From positions 1,405,721 through 1,469,720 of the forward strand of contig NC_002936.3 in the NCBI RefSeq assembly GCF_000011905.1: a stretch of 64,000 nt of DNA, written 5' to 3'. This DNA is from Dehalococcoides mccartyi 195. Lineage in GTDB: Bacteria; Chloroflexota; Dehalococcoidia; Dehalococcoidales; Dehalococcoidaceae. The notes beneath the pieces were generated by a model. It saw only the letters and a list, made by a program, of their open reading frames with translations, did not search any database and was not told where the DNA came from. Shown in pieces: positions 24,856 through 33,174 of this stretch (the stretch's first letter is position 1; every line of letters begins with the position of its first letter). The position numbers and the translations under genes are program-made.

Positions 24856-25303
24856 CTAAACACCCAGCTCCAGAGGAGTTTCAGGTGAACCGCTTTCTTT
24901 CCACTGCTGCACTAAATCAGCCAGGCTTATAGAATCCAGAATTTCATCGGTAGCTTTTTTAATCTTCACCCAGACACCGCGGGTGATACAGCCTTCACCG
25001 CGCCAGCAAACTCTGGGGTCATCTACACACTCCGAAGGGGAGGTAGAACCTTCGGTAGCCTTTACAATATCACTCAGTCTTATTTCTTTGGGGGTCTCTG
25101 GCCAGTACAAAACCGCCGTTAGCCCCGCGAACGCTTCTGACCAGCCCGGCTATACGCAAGGGGATAAAAAGCTGAGCCAGATACTGTTCAGATATCTTTC
25201 GCCGCTGGGCAACATCACGAATCAAAATAGGGCCTTCGCCATAATGAACAGCCAGGTCAAACATGGCTTCCATAGAATGCCTGCCGCGGGCTGACAATTT
25301 CAT
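24856..25303 (-). pseudogene. Rrf2-family regulator interrupted by a one-base frameshift
   Basis: The first frame from ATG 25303 (ribosome site GGAGG) gives the Rrf2 winged helix: MKLSARGRHSMEAMFDLAVH, IRDVAQRRKISEQYLAQLFI, VRGANGGFVLARDP. It then leaves the family sequence and stops at 25070. Another frame continues exactly where the family sequence should go: KEIRLSDIVKATEG, then CVDDPRVCWRGEGC, three cysteines placed like the Fe-S ligands of IscR-type regulators. The break is at a run of five C on the coding strand (25090-25094); four C would restore one protein of about 148 residues. It is a real gene in structure, either mutated, phase-variable or misread. Confidence 0.85.
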
Positions 25304-25373
25304 TGCATCTGCCTCCAAAAACTAACCATTAATAGTAGTATTGTTATTACTAACAAGCTCAGGAAATATGTCT

Positions 25374-25402
25374 ATGCTATAGGAATGGCAATTTTTTGTC
25401 AA
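25374..25402 (-). promoter_or_regulatory. Promoter of the Rrf2 gene
   Basis: Minus strand: -35 TTGACA (25397-25402), 17-base spacer, -10 TAGCAT (25374-25379). The leader of about 65 bases contains TTGTTAGTAATAACAA, a dyad that could be an autoregulatory site. Confidence 0.7.
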
Positions 25403-25424
25403 GAAAAGGGCATTCGGCAACGCA

Positions 25425-25477
25425 GATATAAAATAAAAAATGAGGACTGCTTGATTTATGGTCAATAGTCCTCATTT
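25425..25477 (-). terminator. Terminator after apbE
   Basis: Eleven-base stem AAATGAGGACT/AGTCCTCATTT (25438-25448 with 25467-25477), followed on the minus strand by TTTTTTATTTTATAT. Confidence 0.88.
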
Positions 25478-25499
25478 AAAGAGTACCGCCTCAAAAAGG

Positions 25500-26534
25500 T
25501 CAGGTGCTGAGGTGCTCACTTAGGGCACGGTAACCGCTGGTTGTATAACTCTTCAGGTCTTTGCCGATAAGCAAAGCTTCGGCTCCGTCCAAACTCTCCA
25601 GCAGTTTAAGGGTCTCGTCTACGCCCATAACCATGGCGGCAGTAGCCAGAGCATCAGCCAGCAGGGTATCACGGGCAATAACCGTAGCACTGCACAGTTC
25701 CTGAGGTGAAAAACCGGTTCGGGGGTCAATAATATGGTTATATTTATAATCTGGGGTAAAGGCGTTTTCATAATCACCGGAAGTAGCCAGACAGGCATTG
25801 GAAGACTGGATAACATCATAGTAGCCGGTATAAGCCCTGGGATGGGTAATACCCACCTTCCACGGCTGGCCGTCTTCGCGCATACCCTGAAGGGCCAAAT
25901 CCCCGCCAGCTTCAACTATTACCTGGCTGACACCCCGTCCCCGCAGATATTCGGTAGCCTTATCCACAATATAGCCTTTGGCAATGCCGTCCAACGTAAG
26001 AGCCATGCCGTTTCTGCCCAAGACTACGTCTTTGCCTTTAATAGACATCTCTTTATAATTAACCAGATATTTTACCTCATCCAGCTGGGCAACAGAGGGG
26101 GGCAGCTTGGTTTTGGCAAAGCTGTCCTGGCACAGGTCCAGCGCAGGCAGTACGGTAGGGTCAAATGCCCCGCCGCTAAGTTCGGCACAATACTGGGCAC
26201 TGGAAAGAACCGAGACAAATTCGCTGGAAGCACCTATGGCCTGACCGCTTTTATTCAAACGGTAAAGCTCAGAGGTAATATCAAAGCGGTTAAATACCGA
26301 AGACAAGCGCTCAATTTCAGCGAAGGTATCCTTGACCTTGGCTTCGGCATTGTCCCGGCTGCTGTCTACCAGAGTGATGGTTATATAAGTACCCAAAAGA
26401 GTTTTGGTTTCGGAATACTGGCATTCAGCCGCAGAGGTTATCAGCTCTTTAACCCCTAAACCTCCGGCAGCTAAAACCCCGGCACCTACAGCCGAAATCC
26501 TGATAAAATCTCTTCTGGTAAGTTTATTTTTCAC
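25500..26534 (-). CDS. apbE: ApbE FAD:protein FMN transferase, Tat-type leader
   Basis: Attaches FMN covalently to Thr/Ser of FMN-binding domains outside the cytoplasm. About 344 residues from GTG 26534, which has GGAGG eight bases upstream. The leader NKLTRRDFIRISAVGAGVLA is a twin-arginine signal. Family motifs: ALTLDGIAKGYIVDKATEYL, VEAGGDLALQG, NHIIDPRTGFSPQ, and the metal-binding TLLADALATAAMVMG. It lies just downstream of a gene encoding an FMN-binding membrane protein with a covalent-flavin SGAT motif, its likely substrate. Confidence 0.95.
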   Translation of the reverse strand: MKNKLTRRDFIRISAVGAGVLAAGGLGVKELITSAAECQYSETKTLLGTYITITLVDSSRDNAEAKVKDTFAEIERLSSVFNRFDITSELYRLNKSGQAIGASSEFVSVLSSAQYCAELSGGAFDPTVLPALDLCQDSFAKTKLPPSVAQLDEVKYLVNYKEMSIKGKDVVLGRNGMALTLDGIAKGYIVDKATEYLRGRGVSQVIVEAGGDLALQGMREDGQPWKVGITHPRAYTGYYDVIQSSNACLATSGDYENAFTPDYKYNHIIDPRTGFSPQELCSATVIARDTLLADALATAAMVMGVDETLKLLESLDGAEALLIGKDLKSYTTSGYRALSEHLST

Positions 26535-26616
26535 TTTATTATCCTCCCCCGGCACCAAACCCCTAAATATAAATGCGGCCGGTGCTGGTAAAAAACTACT
26601 GCTATTTTATTTGTAA

Positions 26617-27810
26617 CTATCTGCTGGAAAACTTCCGAACCAGCCCGATAGTGCCTTTGCGTATTTTAAGTATGATATCCATAGTAGCACCCACCGGGCA
26701 GAGGTAATGACACCAGAAGTCATGGATAAAGAGAGACACGCCCAGAGTAGCTATAACCAGAAGCCACTGATCCAGCGCCCCCTTCAGACTAAAGATGGTA
26801 TTCCATGGCTCAAATACTGCCATTTGAGGGGACTGGAAAACCAGAACCAGCACTACTATTACCCAGAGAATAAAATACCTGGTGTTACGCATGGCAAGCT
26901 GAGTGCGGGTAATGGGACGGGTACGGCCGCCGCCGATAAAATTAAGTCCTTCCTGAATGGCAGAGAACGGGCACATCCAGAAACACCACAGGTTTTTACC
27001 GAAGGCAAGGGCCGCCCCTATGATACCGAAAACCATCAGGTACAGGAGCAAGTTGCTTTGCCAGGTTGGGGCAAAACCGGTGGGGAAGACAATGAAGTTA
27101 ACCAGACTCAGCGGTATGGAAAGCCAGATACCGAAGACTGCTAACCCTATCAGCAGGCTCAGGTAACGCAGGACATGTATTTTGCGTAAAGCAGGCACCA
27201 TCCGCAGGGCAAATACTGACACAATGCCGGCAATAAAGAAGACTTCGGCCAGCCCGAAATTGACAGGTTCAGGCGGAACAGGATATGGGTTGCCCAGCTG
27301 TTCGGAAAGTATCAGACGTCCTGCGCGGACACCGGTATCAACACCGGTTGAAGAACGGGTAGCTCCGGAAATGGCGTTGATATCTTCATTCAGCTGGAGC
27401 GGGTCCTGATAAGAGCGGCCGATAAACTGGGAAAAATAATCATTGGCAGCCAGTCTGCCGTACCAAGCAGGAGTATCATTGGTTTGGGGGACATCCATAG
27501 CCAGAATAACGCCTTCGTTGCTCCAGGCAACTACTACCGTCATAGAGCCGGCATAACCTATACCCTGGCCGGAAGTAACATACGCAATCTGGGTGCCATT
27601 TGAGTCAAGGGCAGCGAACAGATAGAGGTCATCTGATGCGCGGTCATCCAGTTTTTTAAAGCTGGCAGCTTCCGGAACAACCTTTGAAAGATACTGCTCA
27701 ACGTCAGGTGAAGCGGAAACCTTGCCTATTACCCCGGCTATAACTACAGAGATAATGGCAAATATTATAAGCGCTTGTTTACCGTGTAGTTTCCAGAAAC
27801 TGCTCTGCAT
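26617..27810 (-). CDS. NosR/RdhC-like membrane flavoprotein with CX3CP motifs (copy 1)
   Basis: 397 residues. An N-terminal helix precedes an extracytoplasmic FMN-binding domain with DAISGATRSSTGV (about 143-155), a site for ApbE-attached FMN. About five helices follow, and two CxxxCP motifs, CFWMCPFSAIQEG and CHYLCPVGATMDI, as in NosR, NapH and RdhC/PceC proteins. A role in electron flow across the membrane, or in maturation of an exported enzyme, is suggested by these families. It is paralogous to the protein at 28096-29286. No complete CxxCxxCxxxC ferredoxin motif is present. Confidence 0.9.
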   Translation of the reverse strand: MQSSFWKLHGKQALIIFAIISVVIAGVIGKVSASPDVEQYLSKVVPEAASFKKLDDRASDDLYLFAALDSNGTQIAYVTSGQGIGYAGSMTVVVAWSNEGVILAMDVPQTNDTPAWYGRLAANDYFSQFIGRSYQDPLQLNEDINAISGATRSSTGVDTGVRAGRLILSEQLGNPYPVPPEPVNFGLAEVFFIAGIVSVFALRMVPALRKIHVLRYLSLLIGLAVFGIWLSIPLSLVNFIVFPTGFAPTWQSNLLLYLMVFGIIGAALAFGKNLWCFWMCPFSAIQEGLNFIGGGRTRPITRTQLAMRNTRYFILWVIVVLVLVFQSPQMAVFEPWNTIFSLKGALDQWLLVIATLGVSLFIHDFWCHYLCPVGATMDIILKIRKGTIGLVRKFSSR

Positions 27811-28000
27811 CTAATGACCGCCTCACTTTCTGAGACACTTTACCAACCGTCTGCGTACCCCAGAAATGATTGTTTATTAAAAACTATTATTAAATAAATA
27901 ATTCACTGATAATACTACAACTAAATAGCTAGTTTATCACGCATATATTTTATTGGCAAGCTCAAGTATATACCTCAGATTTTCCTTTAAAACAGGCTAT

Positions 28001-28123
28001 TCAGTCTACCAGCCCGGTAGCTTTTACCAGCATAACTATCAAACTGAAAACAGCGCAGAACGCTATCATGACCGCCAGGAAAATATCTATTACCTTTATT
28101 TTTTCTTTAACAGGCTTTTCCAT
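28001..28123 (-). CDS. 40-residue membrane peptide between the two NosR/RdhC-like genes
   Basis: ATG at 28121-28123, preceded by AGGAAA. It reads MEKPVKEKIKVIDIFLAVMI, followed by a hydrophobic stretch and KATGLVD. One membrane span with a basic N-terminus. It overlaps the end of the upstream gene by 28 bases. Too short for most gene finders. Function unknown; small helix partners of membrane redox proteins are common. Confidence 0.6.
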   Translation of the reverse strand: MEKPVKEKIKVIDIFLAVMIAFCAVFSLIVMLVKATGLVD

Positions 28124-29286
28124 TTGTTTCCTATCCACTTACGGGTCTTTACTATTATATCCAGCGAAGCCCCTACAGGGCAAAGATAATTACACCAGAA
28201 GTTGTAAAAAATTATGGCACCTATCAAGGTGGCTATCATGAGTATCCACTCCTGAAAGTCCCCTTTGAGGCTGAAAAACAGATTCCAGGGTTCAAAACCG
28301 GACACATTGGGCGCTCTGAATATAAACACCAGCATCAAAGCCAGCCAGAGAAGCGCATAGCGCACCCACCTGAAACGTTTCTGGGCATTGGAAGAGGGGG
28401 AAATGCCCTCTCCGATGAAATGAAGCCCTTCCTGTACCGCAGAGAAAGGACACAGCCAGTAACAGTAGTAGTTTTTGCCAAAGAGGATGGCCAAACCCAG
28501 TATTCCCCAGACTACAATGTAAAAGATGATAAACTGCTCAAGGCTGGGGGCATAACCTACCAGGAAACTGGCAATATTGTTCAGGCTAAGGGGTACTGAA
28601 AGCCAGATACCCACTATAAAAAAGCTGTAGGTAAGTGCCAGATAACGGGCACGTTTGGGATTTTTAAACGGCTTGAAGGTGCGCACCCAGAACACAAAGG
28701 CCAGACCCAGACAGACCATAAATTCGGGTAGACCGAATTTTATACCCGGAAGCGGGTCTTTATAGTCTGACCCCAGTTCCTTCACCACCAGAAGCCTTCC
28801 GGCCTTAACAGCCATGGCGACCCCGTTTGAAGAAACGGTAGAACCGGAAACAGCGTCTATGTCTTCATGTATCTGGATAGGGTCTTCGTAGCCGCGGCCT
28901 ATATACTGGTCAAAAAAATGTCTGGCTTCCAGAACCCGCCACCAGGGAAGGTCTTCGTGCTGAACGGGGACAGATATCTGCTGAATAATGCCGTCAAGGC
29001 TCCAGTTAAGGGCAACCAGCAGAGGGCCGCCGTAACCCTGTCCCTGCGAAATAGTAACATAGCTTTGAGGCTGACCCTCGTCATCCAGTATGGCGTAAAG
29101 CACACCCTGACTGGTAGCCATTAGCTCTGTATACTCGGAATCTTCCGGTACAACCTGAGAAATGTATTCCTTGTAGCCTAAATCCTGATGGGTAAACCCA
29201 TATATAGCGGCCAACCCCAGACTTAATAAAGCCAGCAGAGTTATTATCTTACTGCGATTTGAGCTAAACCAATTTGAACTTTTCAA
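28096..29286 (-). CDS. NosR/RdhC-like membrane flavoprotein with CX3CP motifs (copy 2)
   Basis: 396 residues, same layout as the downstream paralogue: N-terminal helix, FMN-binding domain with DAVSGSTVSSNGV (the flavin Thr is kept in SGST), five helices, then CYWLCPFSAVQEG and CNYLCPVGASLDI. The start is TTG 29286 with GGAAGGG upstream. The two copies keep the same length and all cysteine motifs, so both are probably functional and either differ in partner or work as a pair. The Tat operon lies on the same strand upstream. Confidence 0.9.
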   Translation of the reverse strand: MKSSNWFSSNRSKIITLLALLSLGLAAIYGFTHQDLGYKEYISQVVPEDSEYTELMATSQGVLYAILDDEGQPQSYVTISQGQGYGGPLLVALNWSLDGIIQQISVPVQHEDLPWWRVLEARHFFDQYIGRGYEDPIQIHEDIDAVSGSTVSSNGVAMAVKAGRLLVVKELGSDYKDPLPGIKFGLPEFMVCLGLAFVFWVRTFKPFKNPKRARYLALTYSFFIVGIWLSVPLSLNNIASFLVGYAPSLEQFIIFYIVVWGILGLAILFGKNYYCYWLCPFSAVQEGLHFIGEGISPSSNAQKRFRWVRYALLWLALMLVFIFRAPNVSGFEPWNLFFSLKGDFQEWILMIATLIGAIIFYNFWCNYLCPVGASLDIIVKTRKWIGNKWKSLLKKK

Positions 29287-29408
29287 TCACTTGCCCTTCC
29301 GGGGGTATATAAGAGGAGAGGCTTTATTCAAGCCTCTTTAAGATACACTTAGTTTACTCTAATCTATTAGTGAAATTCAAATAGGCCAGAGTATTCACTT
29401 TTTTGTGA

Positions 29409-30194
29409 CTAAGATTCGCTGACTTCCCTCTTCTTGCGGTATACCAGTTTTGACAGCCAGATGGATATTTCATAAAGAACAATCAGCGGACCGGCCATGA
29501 TGGTCTGGTTTACCGGGTCAAAGGTAGGTGTAATAAGCGCGGCAATGACAAAGGCCACGACTATCCAGATTTTGCGCTTGGAAGCCAGCCACTTGGGGGA
29601 TACCACTCCCAGTCTGGCCAGCACCATAATAACAAAGGGGGTTTCAAATATAAGTCCCAAGGCAATGAGTATTCTGGTGACTACATTCATATAGTCCCGG
29701 ATACCTACCACGGTGAGTACCACATCATCGCCCCAGTGCAGCAGGATATTTAAAGCAGGAGGCAAAGCCACATAATAAGCAAAAGCCAGACCCAGCAGGA
29801 ACATTCCAGTGACCGCCGGTATGGCCGTAAAAATAAATTTCTTTTCATTGCGGTTTAGAGCCGGGGTAATAAAAGCAATCAGCTGGTAAAGGATATAAGG
29901 GGAAGCCAGAATAAACCCCGCCCAGAGTGATACATTGAAAAAGACCGAGGCATATTCCATGACCCCCAGCTGGGCCGGTTTGAAATCCGGGCCGCCGGGA
30001 GCGGTTAAAAAGCCGATAATGGGAGTGGCAAAGAAAAAGGCCACCAGTACACCCACTATCAGGGCAATGATACTCCGGGTAAAACGCTGGCGAAGCTCAT
30101 TAAAATGCCCGCCGATAGGCATTTTGCCTTTTGCCTTGGCTTCCTCCGGGGGTTCTTCTTCGTCCGTTTCGGGAGTTTCGTTCTTACTGCTCAC
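29409..30194 (-). CDS. tatC: Sec-independent translocase TatC
   Basis: The signal-recognising core of the twin-arginine translocon. 261 residues, six helices, with the diagnostic [15 protein letters not shown] near the N-terminus, [20 protein letters not shown] and [18 protein letters not shown]. An acidic leader of about 25 residues ([16 protein letters not shown]) precedes it. The start is GTG 30194, overlapping the TGA of the TatB/A gene by four bases. It exports folded, cofactor-bearing proteins such as RdhA and the ApbE above. Confidence 0.96.
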   Translation of the reverse strand: MSSKNETPETDEEEPPEEAKAKGKMPIGGHFNELRQRFTRSIIALIVGVLVAFFFATPIIGFLTAPGGPDFKPAQLGVMEYASVFFNVSLWAGFILASPYILYQLIAFITPALNRNEKKFIFTAIPAVTGMFLLGLAFAYYVALPPALNILLHWGDDVVLTVVGIRDYMNVVTRILIALGLIFETPFVIMVLARLGVVSPKWLASKRKIWIVVAFVIAALITPTFDPVNQTIMAGPLIVLYEISIWLSKLVYRKKREVSES

Positions 30195-30481
30195 GCCTTA
30201 CCCCCGCTTCCAGGTCCGTTCAGAAAATTTTCAAGCGATTTAGATTTGCTGGAGGTACTGGTAGAACTACTGCCGGTCTTCTTTTTACCGGGAGAGGCCA
30301 GATTTTCAGCATCAATAGCTCTGGTAAAGTCTCTGGTCATCTCACTGGTTACCTTGCGGAAGGAATTAACGAACTGTCCGATTTGGCGGGCAAACTCAGG
30401 TATCTTGCCGGGCCCGAAGATCAGGGTGGCCACAATAAGCACGATAATAATTTCACCGAAGCCGATTCCCAGAAAATCCAT
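30191..30481 (-). CDS. TatA/TatB-type translocase subunit
   Basis: 96 residues: [20 protein letters not shown] then [18 protein letters not shown], the TatA/B membrane helix plus amphipathic helix. It is longer than the two TatA copies upstream and ends in a Ser/Lys-rich tail. The Glu in the helix (FGEII) is TatB-like, and its coupling to tatC suggests a TatB role, but A/B assignment by sequence is uncertain. Confidence 0.85.
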   Translation of the reverse strand: MDFLGIGFGEIIIVLIVATLIFGPGKIPEFARQIGQFVNSFRKVTSEMTRDFTRAIDAENLASPGKKKTGSSSTSTSSKSKSLENFLNGPGSGGKA

Positions 30482-30547
30482 AATCTAACGCCTTAATCCA
30501 AATTACTAGCGAATTTTACTTTAGAGCCTAGTAAAAGACAAAAGGGC

Positions 30548-30784
30548 TTAAGACTCTTTTTTAGTCTCAGCTATCTTTTCGTTTATCTTGGCGGAAACCG
30601 CACCATCCTCCAGTTTTTTTACAACCTTCGGCTTGGGAGTTTCCTCTTCAAAGTCATTCTTCTTGCGGATATTGTGCAGGGCTTTACCCAGTGATTCGCC
30701 GATTTTGGGAATTCGGCTGGCACCAAAAACCACCACAATCAGAAGTACAATAATGAGTATCTCTATTGGGCCAATCTTAGGCAT
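30548..30784 (-). CDS. tatA: TatA-like translocase subunit (copy 1)
   Basis: 78 residues: [20 protein letters not shown] then GASRIPKIGESLGKALHNIRK, the classic short helix, hinge and amphipathic helix of TatA, with the FG-like hinge (VFGASRIP). The tail is charged. It would form the protein-conducting part of the translocon. A near-identical N-terminus occurs in the next copy upstream. Confidence 0.92.
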   Translation of the reverse strand: MPKIGPIEILIIVLLIVVVFGASRIPKIGESLGKALHNIRKKNDFEEETPKPKVVKKLEDGAVSAKINEKIAETKKES

Positions 30785-30867
30785 AGCCTACCTCCTATTT
30801 AAAACCTTTCACAGGTTTTCAAAACAAATCCCTTCTATACATATAAAAGGGGTTAATTCAGTTTTAT

Positions 30868-31065
30868 TTATTCTGATTTTTCAATGGTCTTGGTTTCTTC
30901 CTTGGTTTCAACTTCCTCTTTTTCTTCTTCACCGGAGGAAGCCTTCCTGAAGTTTCTGATGCCCTTGCCGATAGCATCTCCGACCTGAGGAAGTTTGCCT
31001 ATACCGAACACCACTACAACCAAAAGAACTATGATAAGTATTTCCATAGGACCAATCTTAGGCAT
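30868..31065 (-). CDS. tatA: TatA-like translocase subunit (copy 2)
   Basis: 65 residues: [20 protein letters not shown] then [21 protein letters not shown] and an acidic Lys/Glu tail. It differs from copy 1 mainly after residue 20, pointing to a tandem duplication. First gene of the Tat operon; promoter about 85 bases upstream; ribosome site GGAGG. Confidence 0.92.
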   Translation of the reverse strand: MPKIGPMEILIIVLLVVVVFGIGKLPQVGDAIGKGIRNFRKASSGEEEKEEVETKEETKTIEKSE

Positions 31066-31147
31066 GTGTGACCTCCTAAATTAAACCTGAAATGGACTTA
31101 GACTGAGGCTTAATTGCGATATATCAAATACTCACAACCAACGTTTT

Positions 31148-31176
31148 ATGATACTCGCTAAAATTTGGCTTGTCAA
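31148..31176 (-). promoter_or_regulatory. Tat operon promoter
   Basis: Minus strand: -35 TTGACA (31171-31176), 17-base spacer, -10 TATCAT (31148-31153). The rest of 31066-31310 shows no gene. Confidence 0.75.
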
Positions 31177-31310
31177 ACTACATAAAAAATTAGTTAAGGC
31201 TCAAAATACTTTGATTAAGCCCTTTTAAGCTTGGAAATGACGGCCGGGCGGCAGTATTTGCTTGCTCCTTTTATCATTTGCTGAGATAATCATCACAGAG
31301 GGGAAAGTTA

Positions 31311-32159
31311 ATGGATTTACCCGCAAAAAAACCTGTAGAAAGCCTCTTCGGCTCAAAACAATTCGGCTGGGGAGAGCGTACCTACATAATGGGTATAGTC
31401 AATGTCACCGCTGACTCATTTTCAGGTGACGGACTGGGTGCTAACCCCGAAGCCGCTCTGGAACAGGCCCGCCGTTTTGCTCTGGAAGGGGCAGATATAC
31501 TGGATATAGGCGGTGAAAGCACCCGCCCGGGCAGCCAGCCGGTAAACACCCGGGAAGAACTGGACAGGGTCATACCGGCGGTTAGGCTTATTTCCCGAAA
31601 TCTGGATATACCCGTAAGCGTAGATACCTACCGGCGAGAAGTGGCGGAAGAAGCCCTGAAAGCCGGCGCCTGCATAATAAATGATGTCTGGGGGTTAAAA
31701 AAAGACCCTTCCCTTTTTGAGCTGGCAGCCAAAAGGCCTGCCGGCTGGGTGATAACCTCCAACCAGCGGGAAAACCCGGCGGAAGATATAATGGCGGCAG
31801 TCACCAGCGAACTGAGGGAAACTGCCCTGAGGCTGCTTGGCTTGGGTGTACCCGCCCGAAATATTATTATTGACCCCGGAGTGGGGTTCGGCAAAACCCT
31901 GGAGCAAAATCTGGAAATTGTCCGCCGTTTGTCAGAACTGAAAACCCTAAATCTGCCTATACTGCTGGGCACTTCCCGCAAATCCCTTATCGGGCAGGTG
32001 CTGGACACCCCGCCGGGCGAAAGGCTGGAAGGGACGGCCGCCACGGTTGCCCTGGGGATAGGGGGCGGGGCGGATATTGTAAGGGTGCATGATGTAGCCT
32101 ATATGAAACGGGTCTGCCGGATGAGTGATGCTGTTGTAAGGGGTAAAATATGGAAATAA
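31311..32159 (+). CDS. folP: Dihydropteroate synthase
   Basis: Joins p-aminobenzoate to hydroxymethyl-dihydropterin diphosphate. 282 residues. Motifs: MGIVNVTADSFSGDG (pterin site), LDIGGESTRPGSQPV, SVDTYRREVAEEALKAGA, IIDPGVGFGKTLEQN and GTSRKSLIG. The Asp-rich and Lys/Arg active-site residues are intact. The ribosome site GAGGGG precedes ATG 31311. First gene of the folP-folK-PTPS operon; overlaps folK by ten bases. Confidence 0.96.
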   Translation: MDLPAKKPVESLFGSKQFGWGERTYIMGIVNVTADSFSGDGLGANPEAALEQARRFALEGADILDIGGESTRPGSQPVNTREELDRVIPAVRLISRNLDIPVSVDTYRREVAEEALKAGACIINDVWGLKKDPSLFELAAKRPAGWVITSNQRENPAEDIMAAVTSELRETALRLLGLGVPARNIIIDPGVGFGKTLEQNLEIVRRLSELKTLNLPILLGTSRKSLIGQVLDTPPGERLEGTAATVALGIGGGADIVRVHDVAYMKRVCRMSDAVVRGKIWK

Positions 32160-32680
32160 TCTACCTGGGGCTGGGGTCAAACACGGGTGAGCGTGAACAG
32201 AACCTGAAAGATGCCCAGAGCCGCCTTTCAGAGAAAATCAGTATTAGCGGCCTTTCTACAATTTATGAAACCAAGCCGCTTAACTGCCCGGCTCAACCCG
32301 ACTTTTTAAATATGGTGCTGGAAGCCCGCACCGAACTTTCACCCCAAGACCTGCTTGCGTTTACCCAAAAGGTAGAGCAGGATATGGGACGAAGCCCAAG
32401 CAGCCATAACCAGCCCCGCATAATAGATATTGATATCCTGCTGTACGGACAGAAGCGCTTGAATACACCCGCCCTGACTATACCTCACCCCGGCCTGACT
32501 GAAAGGGCTTTTGTAATGCTGCCTCTTGTGGAACTGGCAGCTGATTTTATCTATCCGGGCAGCCGCTTAAGTTTGTCAGAGCTGCTTGAAGAACTGCCGC
32601 CCGGCCAGTCTATCCGCCCGTTTTCCCGCCTGCCGCAAAGCGGCGAAGATACAGCGGAAGATGACGAGGAGGACGAGTAA
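32150..32680 (+). CDS. folK: Hydroxymethyl-dihydropterin pyrophosphokinase
   Basis: Activates hydroxymethyl-dihydropterin with ATP for FolP. 176 residues: YLGLGSNTGEREQNLKDA, YETKPLNCPAQPDFLNMV, MGRSPSSHNQPRIIDIDILLYG, IPHPGLTERAFVMLPLVELA. An acidic tail (EDTAEDDEEDE) is extra. It overlaps folP by ten bases, and its TAA overlaps the ATG of the PTPS gene. No folB is in the operon; the PTPS homologue may replace it. Confidence 0.96.
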   Translation: MEIIYLGLGSNTGEREQNLKDAQSRLSEKISISGLSTIYETKPLNCPAQPDFLNMVLEARTELSPQDLLAFTQKVEQDMGRSPSSHNQPRIIDIDILLYGQKRLNTPALTIPHPGLTERAFVMLPLVELAADFIYPGSRLSLSELLEELPPGQSIRPFSRLPQSGEDTAEDDEEDE

Positions 32681-33051
32681 TGTACTACCTGAGTGTAAAA
32701 AAACATTTTGAAGCCGCCCATTTCCTGCGGGGATATAAAGGCAAGTGCGAAAACCTGCACGGCCACCGCTATGAAGTAGCCCTGAAGGTAAGGGCAAATG
32801 AACTGGACGAATGCGGCATGGGGGCTGATTTCAAAGTGCTAAAAACCAGCCTGGGTGAGGTTTTGCAAAGCTACGACCATACCTGCCTGAATGACTTGAC
32901 ACCCTTTGACAACCAAAACCCCTCCGCCGAAAACATATCCAGAGACATATATGACAAGCTGAAACCGGTTATCAGCCGGATGGGGGTGGAGCTGCGGGGG
33001 GTGGAGGTCTGGGAATCACCGGACAGCTCTGTGCTCTACCAGCCTGACTAA
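32680..33051 (+). CDS. 6-pyruvoyl-tetrahydropterin synthase family, PTPS-I/III type
   Basis: 123 residues. Zinc ligands His14, His27 and His29; the active-site motif is CENLHGH (residues 23-29), with both Cys23 of the queuosine-pathway form (CxxxHGH) and Glu24 of the PTPS-III form (ExxHGH). Such dual motifs are known for enzymes that can make carboxy-tetrahydropterin and also hydroxymethyl-dihydropterin, bypassing FolB. Lying directly after folP-folK without folB, a folate role is likely, with a possible queuosine role. It might be called queD by similarity alone. Confidence 0.88.
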   Translation: MYYLSVKKHFEAAHFLRGYKGKCENLHGHRYEVALKVRANELDECGMGADFKVLKTSLGEVLQSYDHTCLNDLTPFDNQNPSAENISRDIYDKLKPVISRMGVELRGVEVWESPDSSVLYQPD

Positions 33052-33123
33052 CCACACCCTTGACTAAAGGTCTGGACAAGACCGTTTTCACGCACGCCAA
33101 AGGGCTGAAAAGTCAAGGGCTTA

Positions 33124-33152
33124 TTGTAGAATAAGTTACTATATGCTATCAT
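33124..33152 (+). promoter_or_regulatory. recA promoter
   Basis: -35 TTGTAG (33124-33129), 17-base spacer, -10 TATCAT (33147-33152). No GAAC-N4-GTTC box is near it, unlike at lexA. Confidence 0.65.
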
Positions 33153-33174
33153 TTTGACTAGAAAACGAGGCGAA

